DNA of 64,000 bases from Polytrichum commune. Lineage: Eukaryota; Streptophyta; Polytrichopsida; Polytrichales; Polytrichaceae. The stretch lies in NCBI GenBank assembly GCA_950295325.1, contig OX485809.1, positions 20,970,144 through 21,034,143 on the forward strand. The letters are read 5' to 3'. A program made the translations under genes and the position numbers. Positions 13,388 through 25,050 of this stretch are shown piece after piece; the first letter of the stretch is position 1, and every line of letters starts with the position of its first letter. The notes beneath the pieces are model-generated. The model saw only the letters and a list, made by a program, of their open reading frames with translations, did not search any database and was not told where the DNA came from.

Positions 13388-13714
13388 GATGTTTGGTTCA
13401 ACCTAATGGTGACCTCAACTTCCTGGACTTGCAAAACATCAGTCTCTCGTGTCTTAGCAGTGACGGAAGGGAAGGAGCCACAGGAAAGTCTGAAGGTTGC
13501 TGCCCATTCTGGAAAATGAGGAGTGGACGTTGCAGAGAACGTTAAGAGATTTCAGAACTCTGTCCTGGTGTTGTTCGATTAAAGGTTGTGGTGAAGAATC
13601 TGAAGAGGATGAAGCTCCCCCTCTGCATTTTTAATTTCATGATAAGAAATGGGCACATGTCTCTGGTTGTCTCCCGAGATCATCCTCAGCCATGGCGGAG
13701 TTTCACCTCTGCAC
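13388..13714. repeat. Segmental direct repeat, copy B
   Basis: The partner of 12985-13316, about 70 bp downstream of it, with the same landmarks in the same order. It ends just upstream of the helicase remnant. Confidence 0.65.
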
Positions 13715-13989
13715 AAATTTGATCTTAGTCGAAGCTCTTATTTAACACCAAAATTTCTCCTGTATTAACGCACTTCCTGTACTATTTTGTGGACTGCAAC
13801 AACAACCTCTCTTGTCGCATAATTTCCGGATTTCTCCTGCTCATCCATTCGTACCCAAGTTCAGAAATCCAAGAATCGTCCCTAATGTTTCTAATTGAAG
13901 AAAGTTTTGCGACTAAACAACATTGCAGGGTCTGATTTGGTGACCAGTCCACCACGGTTTGAACAAATAGTGCTGCCACAAAATCTCCT

Positions 13990-14258
13990 TAAAACGACAC
14001 AATTTCCAACACAACTACACATATGAACAATATCATTACAAAGCGTCATTCCCAATTGTTCTAGCATATGCAATGACCGGCCATAAATCACAAGGTGCAA
14101 CAATATCAACCAAATTTATTGTTGATATTCGGAACGCATTCGCACCCGGATTAACTTATGTCATGCTCTCTAGAACAACAAATAGACAAAACCTAAAGAT
14201 CGTAAGAAAACTGCTACCTTCAGATTTCATTCCATGCCCACTTCTTGACACAACATGA
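13990..14258 (+). pseudogene. PIF1/Helitron-type helicase C-terminal remnant
   Basis: The frame read from about 13990 and through the ATG at 14073 contains FPIVLAYAMTGHKSQG followed by a stretch ending FAPGLTYVMLSRTT. These match the last helicase motifs (V and VI region: hKSQG...G..YV.LSR) of PIF1-family SF1B DNA helicases, as found in Helitron RepHel proteins and plant PIF1-like proteins. The reading frame ends at 14258 shortly after the family's usual PSDF(I/T)P segment, so the true C-terminus may be present. Walker A, Walker B and any HUH Rep domain are missing: upstream sequence has stops in all frames. Most likely a 5'-truncated Helitron or captured helicase fragment; no Helitron 3' hairpin/CTRR end was identified. 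Confidence 0.75.
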
Positions 14259-14660
14259 TCCTCACCATTACGAACCACTCAAATCAAGTCGAAAACATTG
14301 TCGCAATTGGGAATCCTCTGCGATGCAATCATAACTCTTTGTTCTCCTAGAGAGACTGGTGAGTTTCCACAACATCCAATTCTTCCTCTTGCAAAAAATA
14401 TTCTTTATTTTGTCAGTAAGTTGAGCTCGAAGTTCTCAATGTGTTTAAGCCTCTCATTTGGATTCTGTGATTGGAGTTATGGATAAAATTTAAACAGTTG
14501 ACAGTGTTCTCATATTTAGAAATTAATTATATGTCCTTTTCATCATCTCTGAATTGCAAAAATATTGTAGTCCCTCATAATTTTCTTAATCTTCTGCAGT
14601 TCCAGAAGAACTAGGTCAGATTGCAAGAATGCAAAAGTCCTCTTTTGATACCGGGTTTGG

Positions 14661-15035
14661 GTGACAACAACCATTCTTGATATGCCCACTCCAACATATA
14701 ATTACCTCCCACTTCAGCAGTTTGCTAAAAATACTACATATACAGTGCAGAATGCCGGTGATGAATGCGGACATGGCCATTATGGAAATGTTGTTCCTTT
14801 GGTGAAGAAAGAGACGTCTTACAAGCCAAGCATTTATGGGGCATTGGCATATTCCTTATATCGTAATGTGGTGAACACAAGTAACATGCACGAAAATGGG
14901 AGGCTCGGAATGTTGGACAAGAACCCGTCCTACTGGGTGCCAGCACATAGGGATCCCTTTGGGAAGGTTGAGATAGCAAACATAGAGAAGTTAGCATTCA
15001 CCTACTGTCAGCTGGAGAGGAATGGCAGACATTAA
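14661..15035 (+). CDS. Unrecognised 124-aa ORF
   Basis: An open frame of 124 codons in a region where most frames are closed. The product has a Gly/His cluster (about residues 36-42) and is moderately charged, with a C-terminal half containing a KLAFTYCQLE segment. No family is recognised. It sits about 400 bp downstream of the helicase remnant on the same strand and just before a dispersed repeat, so it may belong to a transposon or be a captured exon. A minus-strand ORF of 87 codons overlaps it and may equally be chance. Confidence 0.3.
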   Translation: MTTTILDMPTPTYNYLPLQQFAKNTTYTVQNAGDECGHGHYGNVVPLVKKETSYKPSIYGALAYSLYRNVVNTSNMHENGRLGMLDKNPSYWVPAHRDPFGKVEIANIEKLAFTYCQLERNGRH

Positions 15036-15060
15036 GTCCCCCCATACGAACTATGGGGGG

Positions 15061-15390
15061 TGTCAGATCCGGGCGGGGGCAGCCTCCTCAGAAATTTCTG
15101 AACCCGACCGAAAACTGTTGCCCGCCTCGCCCAACTAGTAAATAACAATTCATTGGGATATCATTCCGGAAGTGAAACCATCAATGAAGCATGTAATTAA
15201 CTTGGAGGTCAAATAAAATTACAAAATCCTCATTAACATTGAGGTTATAATTTTTATGACTTACCATTTGAAATTGTCTTTGTCATTCTAAAGTGAAACC
15301 TAAATTTAGTGTGCTGATTTAGTATGTATATTTTACAATTAATTTAGTAATGCCATCTACTTTCACAAGTATTCATACACACTCAAATGT
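15061..15390 (+). repeat. Dispersed repeat: solo arm of the 55-kb inverted-repeat element
   Basis: The block from a GGGCGGGGGCAGC/CCCGACC..AAAACT segment to ACTTTCACAAGTATTCATAC has the same order of landmarks as 54870-55300. These include TGGGATwTCAT, AAGTGAAACC, AAAGCATGTA, TTACAAAA.CCTCATTA, AGGTTATAATTTT and GACTTACCATT. The second arm of that element (55616-55951) is absent here. The copy is therefore a truncated or single-arm member of one repeat family. Confidence 0.7.
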
Positions 15391-15435
15391 TCTATTTTGC
15401 TCAAATAATGGAATCTATTTACAGTGTTATCTTAA

Positions 15436-15924
15436 CACTGCAGATCTATGCACGTGCGTTATTTGTTCAGCGAGTATGGACCTCTTGATTGTGGTGTACA
15501 GCCACCGTTGGAGAGGGTACCTAAGCCATTGGAGGTTGTGAAGAATTCGGAGAACCGCTTTGTGGCCATGTTGGCCATGGATGATCTCCTACCTACCCAT
15601 TTCCGCTTAGACTCTTCATGCACACCATCCAAGGATAGCCTTGCTCCTCCACCTTCCACACCCCCATAACCCTATTTGTCTGACTTGACAAATCGATTCT
15701 CTCCTCCTTCCACTTCAGGTGCTCATCACTATGCAACTCCAGAATCACCCATAAGCCCCCTCTCCCTGCCCCAAGGTTCTGTCATGTCCCTAAACCCTAA
15801 ACCTCTCCCTGTGTCCCCAATTACTTTTGATTCTTGGTTATCAGTCACTCCTGGATGCTCTACTGCACAATGGAGTAGCAGCCGTGGGGAAAATGGATCA
15901 AATAGTACAATGGAGAAATTTTGA
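15436..15924 (+). other. Open but unassigned stretch (possible upstream exons)
   Basis: Two adjacent open frames (15448-15669 and 15676-15924) encode Pro/Ser-rich peptides. The first contains LERVPKPLEVVKNSENRF and AMDDLLPTHFRLDSS. A CTGCAG acceptor-like site precedes the first. They are on the same strand as the two-exon module at 16292-17091 and could be its upstream exons, but no in-phase junction was proven and no family is recognised. Confidence 0.25.
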
Positions 15925-16291
15925 AAAACAAAAAACAAAAATCCTGCAATACAACAATCACAAATCACGTTGCAAACATGAAATTAGGCTTACAATCCCA
16001 AAGAAGACGACATCTCTGACATCATTATATCACATCACATGTGAACGCATTCTCAAAGGAGTCAGAACAAGGAAAAGAACAATGGGCATCTAATATGAGG
16101 CTAACTGCTGTAAAAAGAACCGAAGAATTCAAGTTGAATGAATTTGCACAAGGTTTGCAAATCTAAAGTACTCATCATCTTCTTTCAAAGTAAATACAAA
16201 ACTCATCCTCCATTGAGAAACGCACTGAAGGGCATTAGGCTGAATTCTGATTCATTCAAGAACTGAAGAGGCTATGTCTACATAGCTACAG

Positions 16292-17091
16292 CACAAGTGA
16301 TGATGCCAGTAACGAGAAACGAGAAGCTACGTGGCAGGAGAAAATTTTGGTGGCTTCTAGAGAGCTTGAGCTGGTGGAGGCAGAACTTTCTAATTTGCCT
16401 GATTATGAACCTCCAACACAAGAAATTGTAAGCTTTTTCTGTTTCTTTGGTGCTCTTTATCTGCACCTTGAAAGATACCAACTGGACCTGGTGCACTATG
16501 CGAACTCCATACAAGGTTGTGCGTGACAAGCATGAAGCTATTGTTCACTCTCAGTCATCAGAGGTACTAAAGGTTTTGCACTCAATTCTAGTAAACCATC
16601 ATCTCTTCATTGTGGAAAGTCTGCATACATGAGGTCTTAGTTCTCACACATGTGACAAGGCTTCTCCAGTTGGCTGTACTTTTCCTTCACATTGGATTTA
16701 CTTCTTCATAGGAATGTAACTGTTATGTCTTCAGGAGCAAGTATTCTCTTGTAGGTTATTGAACCAAGTCTAAGTGTACAACAATGATATATGAGTCATT
16801 TTTTGGTGATAGGTGTCTAAATCATAGAGCACAGTGACTACTTTGCAGCAAATCTCATGGCAAAGAACATTCTGACCTAATACTACCATCTCTCAAAATT
16901 GACCTATTCATTGACATTAGTTCTGGCTGGTACAGGTTGTAGATTTTGAAGCTGAAGATATTGAATTCAGAATGAGACCACGAGGTGGGCGGAAACGTGT
17001 TATGATTCAACATGTTGATGACCTTTTTACCAAACGATCTGCCATCAAAGTCTTGTCTGAGTTGTCAGGAAGGAAGTGTCAGTCATGTTAA
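16292..17091 (+). CDS. Two-exon module of an unrecognised protein
   Basis: Exon one (16292-16427) follows a CTACAG acceptor and encodes 44 complete codons of an acidic, helix-prone segment (SDDASNEKREATWQEKILVA, then ..ELELVEAELSNLPDYEPP), ending at a GTAAGC donor. Exon two (16936-17091) follows a TACAG acceptor and continues in phase with VVDFEAEDIEFRMRPRGGRK, then a segment ending KRSAIKVLSELSGRK and a TAA stop. The phase match, consensus splice sites and clean stop suggest a real C-terminal pair of exons, about 96 codons. The RPRGGRK basic patch looks conserved-domain-like, but I cannot name the family. Additional exons may lie upstream (15.4-15.9 kb) or inside the 508-bp intron, where 16480-16570 is also partly open. 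Confidence 0.5.
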
Positions 17092-18999
17092 ATCTGGTAG
17101 TAGTGTGTATATACTGTCCCTTTACAAGGTAAATCATTCAATAGGAATACAAACTTGTAGGGAGAACTTTACTGGGAGCTGAATCAGGGCTCTTTTGGTC
17201 ATTAAAGAATCATAAACATAAACTTCAACACACATCCTCAAAGGGTTATTTAGGGAAAAAAATCGACACATCAAAGTCTTCTTGGGACAAGTATTAGCTA
17301 AATTATGCGACTAGAGTACACCATGTGCCATCTGAGAGATTCTCTTACCCCAGGCAATTGGACATCAACACTAGGTTGTCCTCCCAACATAAGCTGTACT
17401 TTTAGCATTATTATATAAAGTGAAATGGACTTGGTCGACAATTTATCCTGCACTTGTGATGTTGTGTGTTGTTTGTAAAACATTTCAGTTCATTATGCTT
17501 ACTCGACTGTCCCTGCATGAAACCTACATGTTTGTGAATAAACCAGGTAATCTACCTGCATACACAACTCCAAAATATTTCGAGAGGGGGAATTATTGCA
17601 TACAAGCGTATATCTCATCCATCCAACATCAAAACTTGACCCCCTATAGGTTCGTTGTTGATTCACCTCATATCACTTGAACTAGACTAATTTGGGAAAG
17701 AAACTTAGATAATAAGGAGACATTGATGTTGGTATGAATAGCATGAATGTTCTGAATAGTTTTGTTGTGAGTATATTATTTGTAGTAATTAGTGCTGGTA
17801 CTTTCAGTGAATACTGCCGGGATGAACAATGCTTCCTAGATCTTATGGTGGCACTAATTTCATAGCATGAAGAAATTTAGTATCACCTTCACTAATTTCC
17901 CACACGCACTATTATCCCACCCTCACTAAATGAGATAAATAATGTAGTCAAGTGTTTGAGTTTTTTTAGCAAGCCTATGTTTATTTTACAAATAACAATT
18001 GCAGAAACACCCTACCATGGTAATTTATCTTCTTTTTACATACTGGAAGGTTTCAGATTTTGGGTTTGGTGTGCATGACCCGCATACCCTCGTTGCCTTC
18101 CACATGAACCGCCTCCCTTACGAGGGGCCTCCTCCTCCCACCAACGGTGGGGCCTCGGCCCCGAGTGGCTCGTCAAGGTCATGAAATCTATGTCCCAAAA
18201 CTAGACTTTGCCATTACCTTTTGAGTAGTATTTCTAATGATAAGTTTAAAAATCTTTTCTTGATACTCTATATTTGAGTACCTAACACAACAATAAAGGG
18301 CATCATGAAAACAAAAGTTCAATTTAAACAACACTTTGCTACTACTTTTAAGCGTTTGACCAAAAACAATTATGGTTTTTAGTATACCGGAGCACTTTTT
18401 ATGTATACTTGACTGGGCTTGCTCCCGGGCTTCACCCCTTGATACTTCTTTGCAGACTAGAGTAACCATTGAACATACAATGTAATTTTGTATACTCAGT
18501 CTCCAAGAGTCAAGACAATTCGTAATGAGAAAATTTTCACAATCACTTGCTGGACATAGGAGACAATTTCACAAATGGCAATAAGACTATGGTAGTGATC
18601 AAATAATCATGAATTATCCTCACTCCTTTTCCAGGGATAGGTCAATAGCCAACCAAACCAACGAGCCTATTTTTCTAACCTCAAAAAATTTCAGAGAACT
18701 TTACTTTTTAGAATATGGGCTTCAGACCCTGGAACTCACTTAGAAAATGGTACTTGAACAACTTTGTATCATCAAAAACTAGTTGCTCTCTTTCCGAGAG
18801 GGATTTTTTAATATAGGTACTTCTTGAGTCTATCTTGATTGACTTTCAACTTTGGCTTATACTAACATATATATATATATGTATATACATATGGAAGAGG
18901 AGGCTGGAGGTTTGGCCATAAGGGCACATTTATTCATAGCCAATTCAAAAAAATTCAAGTTCGTTTTCTCACATGTCTATTGTCCATGCACTAAATCCT
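17092..18999. other. Intergenic DNA, nothing recognised
   Basis: Possible 3' flank of the two-exon module, then AT-rich sequence. A short GC-richer patch at 18060-18184 contains Pro/Gly-rich codons with no stop for about 45 codons but no homology. An AT dinucleotide run lies near 18868-18892. Confidence 0.35.
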
Positions 19000-19327
19000 C
19001 TTGTAAGTAAGCCTCGGCAAGGTAAGGTAAAAGGTTAACGGATAATACATTGTCCTCTACCTTTACCTTACCATTACCCTTACCCGAATCGCCCACGCCT
19101 ACCTTTATCTTTACCTTTACCTTTCCCTACCCCTTCAACCGGGTAACTCACCCGTAAAATGATGGAATGCGTGGGACATTTTATGGCGATCATTCAAAGC
19201 TCAAGGTTGGCCTCAAAGATCAGGTCAGCGAACTGGTTGTGGAGCATCTGAATGACACCATCGTCAAGGATCTCCTCGTCCCAGTCCTCCTGCTCCTCCT
19301 CAAGCTCCTAGACGACCGACTCCACGT

Positions 19328-19762
19328 TGTAACGTCGCTCTAGCGCCACGTCCCTCACGCCCCGCGTGAAGCTAACAACTCACCTGCACAAGCCACTTGT
19401 TAGGTGAGTCCCGCTAGTACCAACTAGCAGCCTTAGACTCCTAAAGTTCTAACACTTGTGGAGACCTCACTAGTCAACCCACGGACGGCCCTGGTTCACC
19501 TTAGCTCCCCAAGGTCCGGGCCTTTCCCACACGCTCCGCGTGTGCTCCGAGTCCCTAAGTCCTCACCCGTTAGGCCGCGTTGCCTAAGTCCTTTGTGCAC
19601 CCCGCACGGATCACCCTACCATACTCTAAGTCCGCCCGCCTTAGAGTACTTTCCCAACCGGGTTCAACCCTTACACTCTAAGGGGTGCGATACTAATCGC
19701 ACACCCAACCCCCTTAGGTGTTCCTCCACCCAATGGAGGGCTCACTCTAAGGGGGCCTTACA
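19328..19762 (-). repeat. Chromovirus 3' LTR (left)
   Basis: 435 bp, TG...CA ends, same length as the right LTR. The inner edge (19763-19782) reads TACTCCCCCACTTAGAAC, which is the purine-rich tract AGTGGGGGAGTA when read on the element's strand. Confidence 0.95.
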
Positions 19763-21881
19763 TACTCCCCCACTTAGAACACTTAATGTCCTCATTAAGT
19801 CCATTGGTTCGGCTCCCCTCGTTCCCAACGAGGTCGAGTCTCAACGCCTTCGGTTTGGACCAAATCCGGTTCGCGTTGGCTCCTGAGATGAAGGCTTCAA
19901 TGCGCATTGCCTCCACTCGCTTCGCACCAGTCCATTACGACTCCCATTTTCGCCACTACGTGCGGGTCGTTTTCTTTAAGGCAATTTCCTAAGTCCCTCG
20001 CCCTTCGGACCTTGCCTGACCACGGCAAGTGGTGGGTATTTATTGCCGGCTGGTAATAGAATGCGTTCGAGGCTAGCTACGCCTTTCCCCCGTTTACCCA
20101 TTAGGACACGAATGGCCGTTCGTGCGCTTTCGCTCCGGGACACGCCTTGTGGGTGATCCACCTCACGCTCGGCGTCCGCACCTTGGTCTCGCCACAACCA
20201 AGCCCTCTTACTTTGCTTCGAGAGTCCCCTCGGCGGTGCCCATCCTCCAAGTTCGACTTAAGTCATTCCTTCGTGTACTTGGGCTCTCGCCGTTTACATT
20301 CTTACCTTTTTTACCTTTTTTACCTGTGCTAGTGTTGCACTTCATTATTCTTCTTGCTTGTTTTGGGGTTCATCCTCCTCCACTTAGAGGTGTTGGCGAC
20401 CTCGCCAACTATCAATGCCTCACGTGGATGGAGCCAGTCATCCTACGCTTATTCTTAGTGGGCTTCGTATATCGCGGCACATCTAGTGGGTTGGTTGGAT
20501 CTTCGTCCCGTCGCGTGACTAGTTCGTCGTCCACCTCAATATCGTTGTCGTCAATGAGAGGTGGCAACTTCTTACTAGTCGTGGTTCGCCTCCATGCCGG
20601 CTTGTTAGCTTTAGCGTGCACCGCGGTGTCAAGGAAAATGTGCACTATCCGGTAAGCGCCGGGCTTCTATTTTATGGTAGTGTTTAGAAAAAAATATAGT
20701 AGTTTTCCTTCTCCTATACTCTTGATGTAAATCTCTCTCAATGTGGTCCCTCTAAACTTCAGAATAGTATAACTCAAAACCAAATCATCTTCTTCAAGTG
20801 AAATTTGGTACACTTATTAAGTATCTTATCAAAAACATTCCCACCAAATTTGAGCACAATCAGAGTTCATATGCAAAAGTTATGCATTATATTCTAACTC
20901 TAACTACCTATCATGAATGCTGTGATAAAACACCCGGTCTCTAAAACCTTAATAACTTCCTACTCTTATGTCCAATAAATCTCAGATTTTAAGACAAGAT
21001 AGATGTGTAAGTTCAAAAGGTGGTGTCAAATTTTGGTATCCATATCTATAACCCTCTAAAAGATACATATTTTCAAACCTTGCTAGTTTAGTTGGCTTTG
21101 TTCCTAGACACCCTTCCCTTCAACTCTTAATAACTTTTTCATGCCAATGACTGAAGCTCTCAAATTTTTACCACAACTTCCATAACTCATAATAAACAAT
21201 CCCTCAAATTTTCATATCCATTGAACACTCTGATCATCCATAATTGACAAATCTCTCACTATAAAGTTCTGCTCAAGTTCATAACCAATAAAACACTACA
21301 AGTAGTGCACCTAGTACAATCTAGTCACTCTAAATGCCACACCTCCACACCTTCTTGTGTAGATGAGCCTCCTAAGCACATTATCCCTCTCAAGATGCTC
21401 TAAGCTCCCTCAATCCAACACAAGTAACAACTCCAAAATACTAATGGTCCCCCTAAACACTTCTCTAACACCCCTTAAATAGTCTTCCACCTTGCCCCCC
21501 TTCGGCCAATAGGAAACCATCGAGGTAAGGTCCTCTAGAACCCCTCCAAGTGGCTTGCTAATGGATGACCTTTGGGGTTAAAGGTTTCTAGAATCCTTAT
21601 CCTACTAGAAATAGGAAAGATATGGGGTTAAAGATTTCTAGAACCTTAATCCCGCTAGAAATAGGGCGTTTGGGGCTAAAGGCTAATCCGGCAAGCCAAT
21701 AGGAATTTAAAGTAAAAACCTTCTAGAACTCCTAGGTGGTTAGCTATTGGCCCGCCGGTAAATCCAATCCTACCTACCACATCCATCTACCAATTCATCC
21801 GGTCTTCAACTTAAGACCGGTTTTTACCTAACTAAGATCAACTTAAAAATAACGAAAACAAATAAAATATCTAAATTCTAA
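19763..21881 (-). other. Chromovirus 3' non-coding region with a small ORF
   Basis: This 2.1-kb stretch between the chromodomain stop and the 3' LTR is long for a chromovirus. The half near the coding region (20.7-21.85 kb) is AT-rich and contains repeated TCTAGAA/CTAGAAATAGG motifs near 21530-21740. The other half is GC-richer and has a 77-codon minus-strand ORF (20412-20645) with an acidic patch (LIDDNDIEVDDELVTRRDED) and a basic tail. I do not recognise that peptide. It may be an added element sequence or a remnant of an older insertion. Confidence 0.5.
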
Positions 21882-22097
21882 TTAATAGACCGCCCACATC
21901 ACGACAGCGGCTTGTGCCTCGGCCACCTTTCTAGCCTCAAAGGCCTTGATAAGAGTTCTAGCATGCGGCAAGTTGACTCCATTGATCCACTCGTATTCAT
22001 AAGACGAATACCAGTGCATCAAACACTTGTATTGTTTTCCATGCCCGTGAATACTCCTTGGGTCTAGGATCACCGTCACCTTGCCCACCGCCCCGTC
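21882..22097 (-). pseudogene. Chromodomain-like C-terminus
   Basis: Directly after the integrase frame, with a stop codon at the junction, the translation continues as VILDPRSIHGHGKQYKCLMH and later EWINGVNLPHARTLIKAFEA. The layout (strand ILD-R, GKQY--L--W, then a C-terminal helix) fits the chromodomain placed after integrase in chromoviruses, where it guides integration to chromatin marks. The second and third aromatic cage positions are not clearly preserved. Confidence 0.7.
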
Positions 22098-23140
22098 CTA
22101 AAGCTCATATTCGGGTGGCGGCCTAGGATCTTCTTGCCACAAGTGCAAGTCATTTTCATCCCGGTGATACTTCTTAAGTAAAGACACGTGAAACACCGGG
22201 TGCCAACTCTTTCCAACCCTTTTGCCCAAGTCTAACACGTACACGTCCGGATGAAGAATTTTCTTCACCGGAAACGGCCCTATCCACCTCGCGGACCACT
22301 TGATAGACAATTCTGTAGGAATTCCCAAGTTCCTTGAGTCCAACCAAACCTTTTCACCCACTTTGAATGTGATTTCCCTCCGCTTCTTATTTACTGCACT
22401 AGCGTAGCGATCTTGCACCTTAGCCATCATGGCCTTAGCATTTCGAAGGATCATTTGCCTTCGCACGACCCATTGGGCCGCATCAAGCCAGTAATATCCC
22501 GAGAGACGTTCTTGGTCACGCGTGAATTCGCTTTGACCAACGGACAAGTCACTAGCCAATACCGCCTCTTGCCCATAACACAAGTAAAACGGTGTTTTTC
22601 CCGTCGTTCGGGAGACCGTTGTATTATAGCACAACTCGGCAAGAGGTATTAAGGTTGGCCACTCTTGTTGGTCCTTTCACAAAAGGCCCTCATATACATG
22701 TTAAGGATCGAATTGATCCTTTCGGTTTGGCCATCGCCTTGCGGATGCCAAGCTGTCGTCATCGAAAGTCGCACTCCGGTGCGCCACATCATATGTTGCC
22801 AGAATTGAGTCTGGAATAACAACCCGCGGTCGCTCACAATGTCCCACGGAAAGCCCCTATGCCTAACCCAATTGTCTAAGAACAATTGAGCCACCTCTTC
22901 GGCCGTGGCTTGTTTCGAACAAGGCACGAAAGCCGACCATTTACTTAGCCGGCACACGATAACCATTACTGCGTCTATTCCCGCCACCTTCGGGATACCG
23001 GTCATAAAGTCCATTGAAATGAAATAGAAGTTTTGTTTCGGTATCGGCAACGGTCTTAGCTTTCCGATCTTGGGTTGTGTCGAGTGCTTCGACATTTTGC
23101 ACTTGACGTAGTCTTTGACGTCCGCGCCCATACACGGCCA
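22098..23140 (-). pseudogene. pol: Chromovirus integrase
   Basis: The core frame (23131-22649) contains FISMDFMTGIP (first catalytic Asp), DIVSDRG (second) and AWHPQGDGQTERIN with the catalytic Glu. The N-terminal zinc-binding HHCC region is damaged: only KCKMSKHSTQPK remains of the second Cys pair. A frame break at about 22640 leads to the C-terminal part (22634-22098) with KVGEKVWLDSRNL and RWIGPFPVKKILHPDVYVLDL, the GPY/F module typical of chromovirus integrases. Confidence 0.95.
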
Positions 23141-23472
23141 AAAATATCTCTTTTAGAGTTCGGCCATCGTGGCGCGAACTCCCTTATGCCCCGCCAACGG
23201 CGTATCGTGAAACTCGTGAAGCAAACGTTTCTTTAGTTCACCTTCCGGGATATAAAGCCGCGTTTGTTTGAAATAGTGAAGGCCATTCTTCCTTCGCAAA
23301 TTTTTCATTCGCCGGCCCCCGGGAGGATTATTCTTTGAGCCCCGCTCGTCAAATAACCGATTATTCGTAATCGCATCCTCGTCTTACTTCATCACTTCTC
23401 GCACGTCGTCGAGAAGGTCTTTTTCCACTTCGTCGAGCTCGTCCTCGACTAGCATAAGTATTCGAGGAGTGA

Positions 23473-25050
23473 TTAACTCCTCGCGACGACTAGTGCGTCC
23501 GGCACTAAGTTGTCCCGCCCCGGCTTGTGGATCAACTTGACATCCATCGAAATGATGGTGTCGTACCACCTCAACTCCTTAGGAGTTGTTTGGGCTTTCG
23601 TATCTAAATACTTGAGGGAAATATTGTCCGTAAAGACCTTAGTCTTTCGTCCCCCAACGTAGTGCCGCCAACTCTTAAGGCAATGCACTACGGCGTACAA
23701 CTCCTTCTCGTGAGTTGGCCACCTAAGTTGACTTCCAGTCAACTTACGGCTTTCATACGCTACTGGATGCCCGTCTTGCATCAAGACACCACCAATGGCA
23801 AAGCCACTAGCGTCGGTGTGCACCCCGAATTCCTTATCAAATTCGGGGTATTTCAACACACCCGCAGTAGACAACAAAGTCTTAAGCTCTAAGAATGTTT
23901 TGTCGCATTCTTCGTCCCACTTTAGGACTTGCCCCTCCTTGCCTAGCAAATTCGAGAGGGGCGACGCCACCTTAGAAAAGGTCTTAATGAACTTTCTATA
24001 ATAGTTGGCCAAGCCAAGAAATGACCTAACTCCTTTATGAGTTCGCGGGACCTCCCACTCGCGAATGGCTTGAATTTTTTTCGGGTCGGGACGAATACCT
24101 TCGCCACTTAAGACGTGACCCAAAAATTCCAACTCTCTTGGCGAAAACTTGTTTTTCCCGGCATTGGCGTAAAGCTTGTTTTGCCTTAGCTTTTCTAGGA
24201 CCCGCTTTAGGTCCCGTGCGTGATCGAACTCGCTTCGCGACTAGATTGGTATATCATCAATATATACTACAACGCACTCGTCTATTTCTTCATGAAAAAT
24301 GCCATTCATGATGGACATAAAGGTAGCGGGGGCGTTATACAACCCAAACGGCATCACGAAGAACTCGTACGATCCGTATGGAGTTCGTATCACCGTCTTA
24401 TGCACGTCTTCGGTCGCTACCCTTATTTGGTAGTAACCCGACTTCAAGTCTATTCGACTGAAGTGGGTTGCTCCCGCCAACCTATCCAGCAAGTCGTCGA
24501 CTCACGGCAATGGATAGTTGTTCTTAACCGTAATTCGGTTCAACGCACGGTAATCCACACGCATACGTAGTTGGCCACCCTTCTTACTCACAAAGAGTAC
24601 CGGTGCGCCAAACGGCGACTTGCTAGGCCGAATGTAGCCTCGCGCTAAGAGCTCGGTTAGTTGCCGTTTTAACTCCACCAACTCATTTTGGTTGAATCGG
24701 TACGGAGCCTTATTTTGGGGCTCCGCCCCGGGAACTAACTCGATTTTGTAATCTACCTCCCGCTCGGGAAGTAGCTCGTTTGGTAGTTCATTAGTTAGGA
24801 CGTCACCAAACTCGTTAAGGACTTTAGAAATACAATCGGAGTAAGAAAAATCCTCAAAGAGGTCTTGTTGCGAGACTAAGTTGATTCCTAACCCACTTAG
24901 TCCCGCCACTCTAGTGTGAGGCAGCGGCTTCGGCTTCCCGTCCACGCCAACCATCACTATCTGAAGGCTAGGCCTTTGCCTAACTTCTACCCCGTAAAAA
25001 TGGAGGAAAATGTTTCCTAACATTACGTCCACACCACCTAACTCGCACAC
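23473..25050 (-). pseudogene. pol: Chromovirus reverse transcriptase and RNase H
   Basis: Three consecutive frames (25050-24502, 24492-24241, 24132-23473) together cover RT and RNase H. Visible are [59 protein letters not shown] and the catalytic VVVYIDDI. Then come GHVLSGEGIRPDPKKIQAI and FLGLANYYRKFI, and the RNase H part has HTDASGFAIGGVL and HEKELYAVVHCLKSWRHYV. Two in-frame stops break the product: TGA after NNYPLP and TAG shortly after YIDDIPI. Confidence 0.95.

Noticed and set aside
17999..18184. Peptide with VSDFGFG that resembles a protein-kinase DFG motif
   Set aside because: No other kinase motif is nearby, the peptide is only about 45 residues of unusual composition, and the match is a few residues long.
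19458..19886. 142-codon ORF in the left LTR and its twin (26933-27448) in the right LTR
   Set aside because: They exist only because the same LTR sequence is open in that frame and lie on the opposite strand to the element's genes.
20122..20655. 177-codon plus-strand ORF inside the chromovirus 3' region
   Set aside because: It runs against the element's coding strand, is low-complexity (Leu/Phe/Ser), overlaps minus-strand ORFs and has no recognised domain.
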